NCBI GenBank assembly: GCA_965644315.1
Contig: CBFFRQ010000135.1
Location: 1 to 23,565 of the forward strand
Length of the DNA: 23,565 nucleotides
Source of the DNA: Caecitellus pseudoparvulus
Taxonomy: Eukaryota; Bigyra: Bicosoecida
Direction of reading: 5' to 3'
Shown: positions 1-7,400 of the stretch, one piece after another
How positions within the stretch are numbered: position 1 is the stretch's first letter
Layout of the letters: every line of letters starts with the position of its first letter
Position numbers and translations under genes: made by a program
Notes under the pieces: generated by a model
What the model was told of the DNA's origin: nothing
Seen by the model: only the letters and a program-made list of their open reading frames with translations
Databases searched by the model: none

Positions 1-1261
1 AACCCTAACCCTAACCCTAACCCTAACCCTAACCCTAACCCTAACCCTAACCCTAACCCTAACCCTAACCCTAACCCTAACCCTAACCCTAACCCTAACC
101 CTAACCCTAACCCTAACCCTAACCCTAACCCTAACCCTAACCCTAACCCTAACCCTAACCCTAACCCTAACCCTAACCCTAACCCTAACCCTAACCCTAA
201 CCCTAACCCTAACCCTAACCCTAACCCTAACCCTAACCCTAACCCTAACCCTAACCCTAACCCTAACCCTAACCCTAACCCTAACCCTAACCCTAACCCT
301 AACCCTAACCCTAACCCTAACCCTAACCCTAACCCTAACCCTAACCCTAACCCTAACCCTAACCCTAACCCTAACCCTAACCCTAACCCTAACCCTAACC
401 CTAACCCTAACCCTAACCCTAACCCTAACCCTAACCCTAACCCTAACCCTAACCCTAACCCTAACCCTAACCCTAACCCTAACCCTAACCCTAACCCTAA
501 CCCTAACCCTAACCCTAACCCTAACCCTAACCCTAACCCTAACCCTAACCCTAACCCTAACCCTAACCCTAACCCTAACCCTAACCCTAACCCTAACCCT
601 AACCCTAACCCTAACCCTAACCCTAACCCTAACCCTAACCCTAACCCTAACCCTAACCCTAACCCTAACCCTAACCCTAACCCTAACCCTAACCCTAACC
701 CTAACCCTAACCCTAACCCTAACCCTAACCCTAACCCTAACCCTAACCCTAACCCTAACCCTAACCCTAACCCTAACCCTAACCCTAACCCTAACCCTAA
801 CCCTAACCCTAACCCTAACCCTAACCCTAACCCTAACCCTAACCCTAACCCTAACCCTAACCCTAACCCTAACCCTAACCCTAACCCTAACCCTAACCCT
901 AACCCTAACCCTAACCCTAACCCTAACCCTAACCCTAACCCTAACCCTAACCCTAACCCTAACCCTAACCCTAACCCTAACCCTAACCCTAACCCTAACC
1001 CTAACCCTAACCCTAACCCTAACCCTAACCCTAACCCTAACCCTAACCCTAACCCTAACCCTAACCCTAACCCTAACCCTAACCCTAACCCTAACCCTAA
1101 CCCTAACCCTAACCCTAACCCTAACCCTAACCCTAACCCTAACCCTAACCCTAACCCTAACCCTAACCCTAACCCTAACCCTAACCCTAACCCTAACCCT
1201 AACCCTAACCCTAACCCCTAACCCTAACCCTAACCCTAACCCTAACCCTAACCCCTAACCC
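1..1261. repeat. Terminal telomere, (AACCCT)n
   Basis: About 208 tandem AACCCT units. The first 202 (1-1212) are perfect. Near the base there are two seven-base units, AACCCCT, at 1213-1219 and 1250-1256, and the tract ends in a partial AACCC at 1257-1261. The C-rich strand reads 5' to 3' from the left edge, which is the polarity of a genuine left chromosome end with a TTAGGG 3' overhang on the other strand. The uniform distal part looks telomerase-made, and variant units confined to the base are usual for old proximal telomere. No gene is present. Confidence 0.97.
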
Positions 1262-1300
1262 AAAACTTTCCAAATGTCAAGCTAATCACAAGTTGTGAAG

Positions 1301-1355
1301 TGCTAACATTGCCTAATCCAGGCGCTCGTGCACCCAAGTGTGGTGTTGCACAGTG
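1301..1355 (+). promoter_or_regulatory. Conserved 5' block of element 1
   Basis: These 55 bases are identical to 4244-4298 in element 2, although the coding parts of the two elements differ at most synonymous positions. It contains a possible hairpin in which GTGCA (1328-1332) pairs with TGCAC (1347-1351), with an inner CCA/TGG. The main Gag frame is not kept in register through the block in the two elements, so the constraint acts on DNA or RNA rather than protein. It may be an internal promoter or an RNA recognition signal. Confidence 0.75.
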
Positions 1356-1390
1356 CTTGCTGGTTGGGTGGTGCGCACCGGGGCGGGGTA

Positions 1391-1452
1391 GTGCGAATTC
1401 CGCACACCATCGCACCGTGGCTCCCAGTTTGCGCCCTCGGTCGGGGCATGCA
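1391..1452 (+). promoter_or_regulatory. Structured leader hairpins of element 1
   Basis: Hairpin one is GTGCG-AATTC-CGCAC (1391-1405), identical in element 2. Hairpin two pairs TGC (1430-1432) with GCA (1450-1452) and GCCC (1433-1436) with GGGC (1444-1447), leaving a two-base bulge (1448-1449) on the 3' side. Element 2 has an equivalent hairpin with different paired bases and the same two-base bulge. CACCTG follows in both, 34-38 bases before the Gag start. Possible role in translation or packaging; function unknown. Confidence 0.55.
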
Positions 1453-1489
1453 CCTGGGATCGACATCAAAAGCATCATTGACAAGCATC

Positions 1490-3574
1490 ATGAACGCCCA
1501 AGTGGATCAAGTCCTGGGGGTCCTCTTCGTGGAGGGGTGCCTGAAGCGCAAGCAAGTGCTCGGCCCCAGAACAGGTGTCTTCACTGACATGCCACGTCGG
1601 GGTGCCGCACGCACCTTCGAGCTTGGAGGACCCCTGCCCAAGACTGATCATGATAGTTCATCTTCGGCACGGGACATGTGGCTCGAGGTCTATGGGGAAG
1701 CCGCCGAACGGCTGATCCCAGGGCTGAGTGCGGAATTCGGCAACGCCAATGCGGCCCTGCGCCAGGGACCCACCGGATCGCCAACCATCCTCGTCACGCT
1801 CGGAAGTGAGGGTGATTCACCAACAGTGGCACGTCAACTTCGCATTCTTGCTGCTCAAGAGGACGACTTCGCCATTCGAGTCGGCCAAGGTGGGTTCGTC
1901 GCCGTGGCCTACACCAACACCAAGCAGTTCGCATCGGCGAAGGCGAAAGTGAAGGTGAAGGCCCACCCCACCGCCATCCAAGTGGCCCACCAAGTGACCA
2001 AGGAAGCAACCGAAATCGCCTGCCAGTCAGGTGATGTTGCCAAGGTCATGTGCCTCGTTAGGTCCCACTTCGACCATGGCCCCGTGCCAGCCCAAGCCGT
2101 CCGTCCCAGTGTCAGACAATCCGTCCCCTCCGAGGGTGATGCACCTGTCGACACCAAGACACCATCGACCTGGACTGACACTCAGCTCGACAAGGCACCG
2201 AAGAAGAAGAAGACCCGTCGAGGCAAGCGAGGAAAGGGCAAGTCAGCCGGACGATCCCTCACCTTCGAGGACGTCTTCATCAAGAACGTCCGGCCACCTG
2301 CACCTCGACCAACCTCACCACCTGCCACCCAAGGCTCACCCAAAGATACCGTCACCACCCCTGTGGTGCATGCCATGTTGCCTTCATCAAGGGTGCAGCG
2401 GGGCGTCGACCGCAAGTGGCCGTCCCCCACCCCGTCGGGCGAGGCAAGCCCCGAGGTGCACCGGTATCGGCCGTCTGCAGCAGCAGCATGGGAGGTGATC
2501 ACAAGGGTGGTGCCTCTTCATGACAGTGTGCGGACACCCGAGCACCTGGCCGAGTACCCCATCAAGCCTGGCCCTCTGGCCGACCTGCTGTCATCGACCC
2601 ACGTGTACTCTAACGTGGGGGGGCGGGCCTGTGTCCAGGCCTGTCTCGAGACGGCAGCAGGGGAGAGGGTCTTCGAGGCTGGGGACCTCCTCCTACTCCA
2701 GCATGCAGCCACCATCAACGCTGCCCAGCTTGCCTTCAAGCACATGGTCAGGCAGCTGGAGGGGGTGGTCAGTGACTCGTCCAGCTCGGACATCATGGAC
2801 GTCGGCCAGAAGCCACCCTCCCCCTTCCGCTCAGACGGGCAACGGGTGGCCGTCTTCCGCAACATGCTGCACCAGCACTCGCCGGATGACACCTTCCTGG
2901 CCCCAGGTACACCACCAGTCCTGCTTCCCGGCCTGCACCTGCTCATCGACCGCATCAACCAAGGGTACCGTGCCCCAGCCGGGCATGATGACCTTGGCCA
3001 GGCCGGCGTCGACCCCAGCCAGGTTGATGAAGAGGGTGACCAAGAGGGGCACCTCGACGGAGTGCTGTATGCCTTCGCACTTCGAGAGGTGTGGACCGAC
3101 AACACGGCCCATCTGCAGCTCATCCTCGTCGACCATGATCGAGGCAAGCTGGTGCTGTGGAACCCCGACATCCCTGACCTCCATGACGAGCTGCCCCTGC
3201 ACAAGTGCATGACCCGGCTGGCAGCCGAAGGCATCAACGTCTTGTACCGGATCTGGACCACACCCGAGGCGGGCAGTCCAGCACCCTTCCGGGACAGGCT
3301 TCGAGGGGCACTCCAGTCTCTCCGAGATGACTTCCCCCCCCTGCCTCACAAGGCCACCGACGGCACCGTGCACCCCCAGACCCTCATCGCTGGCAAGGGC
3401 ACAAGGGTGGCCATGCCTCATGGGCGGATGACCCGACAGCAGGCCGCCACCCTGGAGGCTGAGGTCAAGGACCCCCTCAAGCGGCTGGTGCCTGAAGACG
3501 GCGAGGGTCGCCTGCCCAAGGTCAAGGATGTGCCCCACATCTCGATCGGGCAGATGGGTGGACGCCTGATGTAA
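1490..3574 (+). CDS. Gag-like protein with candidate papain-like protease fold (element 1)
   Basis: Protein of 694 residues. The start at 1490 is chosen because it aligns with the Kozak-type start of the element 2 Gag (MNAQVDQVLG against MEAKTSQVLG). An in-frame ATG at 1448 and non-ATG extensions are possible but not supported. The first 50 residues contain the block GPRTGVFTDMPRRGAARTF, nearly identical in element 2. A Lys/Arg cluster near residues 237-252 (KKKKTRRGKRGKGK) is a likely nuclear localisation signal. An acidic-serine motif SDSSSSD follows. A C-terminal conserved region holds Cys381 in ACVQACLE, His541 in AHLQLILVD and Asn558 in LWNPD, in papain order and spacing. There is no CCHC zinc knuckle. 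The frame ends about where element 2 would enter its endonuclease. Known: telomeric Gags such as HeT-A's target ribonucleoprotein to telomeres. That role is inferred here. Confidence 0.8.
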   Translation: MNAQVDQVLGVLFVEGCLKRKQVLGPRTGVFTDMPRRGAARTFELGGPLPKTDHDSSSSARDMWLEVYGEAAERLIPGLSAEFGNANAALRQGPTGSPTILVTLGSEGDSPTVARQLRILAAQEDDFAIRVGQGGFVAVAYTNTKQFASAKAKVKVKAHPTAIQVAHQVTKEATEIACQSGDVAKVMCLVRSHFDHGPVPAQAVRPSVRQSVPSEGDAPVDTKTPSTWTDTQLDKAPKKKKTRRGKRGKGKSAGRSLTFEDVFIKNVRPPAPRPTSPPATQGSPKDTVTTPVVHAMLPSSRVQRGVDRKWPSPTPSGEASPEVHRYRPSAAAAWEVITRVVPLHDSVRTPEHLAEYPIKPGPLADLLSSTHVYSNVGGRACVQACLETAAGERVFEAGDLLLLQHAATINAAQLAFKHMVRQLEGVVSDSSSSDIMDVGQKPPSPFRSDGQRVAVFRNMLHQHSPDDTFLAPGTPPVLLPGLHLLIDRINQGYRAPAGHDDLGQAGVDPSQVDEEGDQEGHLDGVLYAFALREVWTDNTAHLQLILVDHDRGKLVLWNPDIPDLHDELPLHKCMTRLAAEGINVLYRIWTTPEAGSPAPFRDRLRGALQSLRDDFPPLPHKATDGTVHPQTLIAGKGTRVAMPHGRMTRQQAATLEAEVKDPLKRLVPEDGEGRLPKVKDVPHISIGQMGGRLM

Positions 3575-3994
3575 GTCACCTGTGGGGGCATACTCCCTGT
3601 GCCACACATGACTGAAGCTTTGTGTCGCGACCGACGCACATAGCTGACATCGGACATTGGAAAGTCCAACCCAACCTCACCATCACCAACCCAACATCGA
3701 TACCAACACATCAGGACTCGGCTCAGTGGAAGGGGAAGGCACTTGCAGCAAGATCTGTGAGGCCGCCCCCAAACCTGAGCCGAAGGGACAGCCGGGCTGG
3801 GTCGTGTGCTTGCATCTCAGCAACACCCAGTCCGTGTCGAGTCCATATCCTCCAGCCCACACCGCCACCCAAGCCAAGCAAGTCGGGTCTCCACCCCTGG
3901 ACATCGGACCGAGACGGACGAGACTGGACTGGACGGACAAGACAAGAGTGGACCGAGACCTGGACCTACACCTCAAGACCATCCCACCGGGGCG
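3575..3994 (+). other. Element 1 private 3' untranslated region
   Basis: About 420 bases between the Gag stop and the conserved 3' fold. I find no match to element 2 over most of it; short AGAGTGGACC-like similarity appears near 3948. Small overlapping open frames lack any conserved counterpart and are not called. The stretch replaces what would be endonuclease, reverse transcriptase and proximal 3' UTR in element 2. Confidence 0.6.
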
Positions 3995-4190
3995 GGCGCT
4001 GAAGCGCCAAGACAGACGGCGACTTATACAACGGACACGAGTCTGTGCTAGTCGCAAAGCCGTGCAAGCGGTGCCGTCGTGGTGTCTGTGTCACTGCATT
4101 CTGTTGTGGCGCAGGTGGCACCACATGTCCAAGCCCAAGCTGTACCATGATGTAGCCTGCATGGAGGCAATCTGCAATGCATTGAGTAGC
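3995..4190 (+). other. Conserved 3' RNA fold and terminus, element 1
   Basis: Predicted helices in order. P1 is GGCGC 3995-3999 with GCGCC 4004-4008. A three-way junction follows, closed by GACGGC 4015-4020 with GCCGTC 4073-4078. It contains a six-pair hairpin, 4031-4036 with 4041-4046, and a five-pair hairpin, 4059-4063 with 4068-4072, capped by the GNRA loop GCAA. P5 pairs GTGGTG 4079-4084 with CACCAC 4119-4124. GCCCAAGCTGTA follows at 4132-4143, then TGCAATGCATT, then the TAACCC junction. Every helix has an element 2 counterpart with different bases. A likely role is recognition by reverse transcriptase for target-primed synthesis. Confidence 0.7.
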
Positions 4191-4217
4191 TAACCCTAAC
4201 CCTAACCCTAACCCTAA
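4191..4217. repeat. Interstitial telomere repeat between elements 1 and 2
   Basis: Four and a half TAACCC units separate the 3' end of element 1 from the 5' end of element 2. The final TAA overlaps the first bases shared with the element 2 start. This is what remains of the telomere that existed when element 1 was added. Confidence 0.93.
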
Positions 4218-4243
4218 TGTCAACCTAATCATAGGTTGTGCAT

Positions 4244-4298
4244 TGCTAACATTGCCTAATCCAGGCGCTCGTGCACCCAAGTGTGGTGTTGCACAGTG
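4244..4298 (+). promoter_or_regulatory. Conserved 5' block of element 2
   Basis: Identical over 55 bases to 1301-1355 in element 1. It lies directly inside the 5' end, where non-LTR elements usually carry their internal promoter and any 5' RNA signals. Its position is consistent with either function. Confidence 0.75.
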
Positions 4299-4332
4299 TT
4301 TGGGTTGGCAGTGCAGCGCGCGGGTGGCAGCT

Positions 4333-4395
4333 GTGCGAATTCCGCACGCCATCACACCAGCGCAAGCAGTGTGCACTCCCCGCGGGAGTCTGCAC
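4333..4395 (+). promoter_or_regulatory. Structured leader hairpins of element 2
   Basis: GTGCG 4333-4337 pairs with CGCAC 4343-4347 around AATTC, identical to element 1. A second, stronger hairpin pairs GTGCA 4371-4375 with TGCAC 4391-4395 and CTCCC 4376-4380 with GGGAG 4384-4388, with a two-base bulge at 4389-4390. Inner pairs differ from element 1 while pairing and bulge position are kept, which argues for a selected RNA structure. Confidence 0.55.
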
Positions 4396-4428
4396 CTGTG
4401 GATACCTGCATCACGTTCCATCATCACC

Positions 4429-7400
4429 ATGGAAGCCAAGACAAGTCAAGTACTGGGTGCGCTCTTCGTGGATAAGTGCATTGCTGCGCGAGCAATGCGT
4501 GGACCAAGAACGGGCGGATTTACTGACATGCCGCGCCGAGGCGCTGCACGAACGTTTGAGCTTGGCGGAGTGCCCATCGACGAAGACCCTTCAACATCTT
4601 CATCAACAATCCGAGATTCCTGGCTTCAAGTCTTTGGTGAGGCGGCGGAGGCCCAGTTCCCTGGCATCTGTGCGGAAGTTGGGCGTGGTGCAGCGGCGTT
4701 GCGCCGCCCACAAGGAACCCCAGCTGCCCTGCTAGTCTCGCTTGGCGGAGGAAGTGCCAGCGCAGAGCTGGCACGGAGCATACGCGAAGCAGCAGCACGT
4801 GAGGACGACTTCACTGTGCGCCTTGGACGAGGTGGCTTCATGGCTGTGGTGTTTCCAGACACACGCCAGTTCGCCAACGCCAAGGCCAAGGTGCAGGTGA
4901 CTGCCTCGGCCCCAGTGCTCAAGGCGGCCCACCTCCTGATGCCCCAAGCCACGAAGATTGCTGTTGAGACAGGTGACGTAAGCTCAGTCGTGAAGCTCGT
5001 CAAGTCCCATCTTCATGGCCACTCGCCGCCTGCTCGTCAAGACCGCCACTTCGTCCGACATTCCGTCCCCGTCAAGGGCGACGCCGCTGTCGACAAAGTG
5101 AACCGGCCTGCTCCACCCAAGCCTGCCCACACTGCTCATCATGTGCCAGGCAAGCGCAAGAAGGTACGCCGAGGACAGCGCTCGAAGTCTTCGAAGCCAT
5201 CCAATGTCGTGCCAGGACGAACGTTCGCTGACCTCTTCAAGACTCCCCCGTCCGAGCCCTCAGCAAGCCGACGCCCCTTCCGTACAGTGATGCCTGCCCC
5301 CACCACTTCACCGCGACCCACGACGGAGGTTGTCCTTCCATCCTCTCGGGTGCGCACTGGGGCTAGCACGCGATGGGACCAACCGCCAACTGCTGAGCAA
5401 GACTCAAAGCAACAACACCATGCCCAGTCAGCAGCCCAACCCGCTCAGGCACCCAGCACTGAAACGGCCAGGACTTTGTTTGTTGGTGCAGACAAGCCAA
5501 GTGTCAAGTCTGAACCGCAGGCATGCGACACGTTGGACATGCCAGACTCATCACCACCCTCCCCAGGAATCGTTGAAGTCGTTCGGATGGAAGACTGCAG
5601 CAGGCTCCCAGCGGATCTCCCAAGACACAGAATCCCAACTGGGTCCCCGCTGGAACGCCTCCTTGCATCAAGCACAGTAGCTGGCAACCTTTCCGAGCGC
5701 CACTGTGTGCAAGCATGTCTGGAAACTGCAGCGGGTGCTCAGGTGCTGGAGCCCGAGGATCTTCTCCTCCTCCAACACGCAGCCACAGTGGAAGCAGCGC
5801 AACGCGCATTCAAAACCCTGCGCAAGCGAGAGGCTGCAGCCCTGTCTGACTCGTCCAGCTCGGATGTCCAGTGCCTGGCGCCGACTAGAGGCGTGGCCTC
5901 TTCGGATCCCGAGGACCAGCTAGCAGCATTGGCCCGACTGCTGTACCGGTTCACTCCGGATGACTCGCTGCTGCAGCCCACGTCTCCCCCAGTGCTTCTG
6001 CCAGGTCTCCACATGCTGCTGAACCGTATCAATGTTGGGCATGAAGACCTGCATGGCGGGAACAAGCACCATGGCGGTGTGAGTCCACAAGCGGTTGTGG
6101 ACGAGGACGAGCAAGAGCGGTACTTCCATGGCGTCCACTTCGCCTTTGCTCTCCACCGGCCCCAACAAGTCCACGCTGCCCACCTGACTCTCATACTGGC
6201 TGACCATGACCGTGGAGTCCTTGTCCTATGGAACCCAGACACACCTGATGCATGCACTGAGCTGCCCATGCACAAGTGTATGCAGAGACTCTACGATGAC
6301 GCAGTGGACATGGTGTACAGAGTGTCGGCAACCCCCCACACCGGGAACCCAGTCCCTCTTTGTGACAGGATCCGAGACATATTCCACAGTCTGCGCCAGT
6401 CCTTCCCTCCCCTTCCCTTTGTGGACCACGAGGGGGCTGTCCACCTCAAGACGTTCATCGCGGGGAAGTCTACCAGGGTCACCATTCAAGCAGGCCGGCT
6501 CACTCGAGCACAGGCCTCTGCAGCAAGTGAGGCAAAGGAGCGCGACCCTCTGTTCCAACTCATTCCATCAGACGAGGATGCCATGCCCCCGAGGTGGGAG
6601 CAGAGTCCGTACACACCAGTGGGAAAGTCCAGCAGCATCCCAGTGTCGCTCGTGTCATGGAATGTTGCTGGGTCGTGTGGCCGCAACCTGCACAAGGTTC
6701 TCATCTGCGCCCAGTCTGTGTGCCTCCGTTCATCCAGACTGGTCCTCTGCCTCACGGAACCTGGTGGCCACGGCACACTTGACTCGGAAGTCATGGGGCT
6801 CCAATGTTTCAGGCCCTCCCCCCCAGATCGTCCACCCGGTCGCAGTGAAGTTGCGCTTCTGGTCGACCGTCGTCTACGCGCCACGCAGATAGTCAACCTT
6901 GGACTCGATGGGCGCTGTGTGGTCGCCTGCTCCATCCCCATGAAGCCAAGGCCCCTTGCTGTTATCGCGGCCTACGTGCCCAACTGGCACACGGCCCAGC
7001 GGAAGAAGCCACTTGCAGACCCAGACACTAAGCTGCCCCACCGCCAAGAGGTCTGGGAGCAGCTGGCCAACGCTGTAAAAAGTCTGCGAACCACGCATAT
7101 GATCTCCCTCATGGGGGACCTCAACTGCCATCCTGGTGATGGCGGACTTCCTGCTTGGGACGCAACATGCTGGCAGAACCGGACCGATGTCGCTGACCCC
7201 ATCCCAGATGTCAAGGAGCTCGCAATCGTGTGCGAGCATGGTAACCTCGAGCCAGCCGGGCTCGCCGGGTGCTCCACCCATGCCACGAACGGCAGAGCCC
7301 TGGACCACATCCTTGTCTGCCCACTGCTCAAGGCCCAGGTCAAGGTGCCACACACAGTGACGACAACCTTCTCCAGTGCAGGCAAGCAGAATCCGGAGAA

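Larger units (their letters stand above)
1262..4190 (+). mobile_element. Element 1: Gag-only telomeric non-LTR retroelement
   Basis: About 2.9 kb flanked on both sides by telomere repeat. It has a leader that matches element 2, one intact Gag reading frame (1490-3574), a private 3' untranslated stretch, and a 3' end whose folded RNA and terminal motifs match element 2. It has no endonuclease or reverse transcriptase. The 10 bases at 1262-1271 between telomere and the shared AATGTCAA have no counterpart in element 2 and may be untemplated. There is no poly(A) tail: the element runs directly into TAACCC. Seen: shared ends plus an intact Gag. Inferred: a non-autonomous partner mobilised by element 2-type enzymes, comparable to HeT-A. 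A dead internal-deletion derivative is the alternative. Confidence 0.82.

Noticed and set aside
1328-1489. N-terminal extension of the element 1 Gag from a non-ATG codon
   Set aside because: The frame of the conserved 5' block differs between elements, and homology starts at the ATG equivalent to the Kozak start of element 2.
1248-1587. Short overlapping frames on both strands at the element 1 5' end
   Set aside because: They fall in the conserved leader and are out of frame with Gag. Similar frames arise from the same nucleotide block in element 2.
3571-3576. GTAAGT splice-donor-like sequence overlapping the element 1 Gag stop
   Set aside because: No convincing acceptor or downstream coding partner is visible, so an intron cannot be supported.
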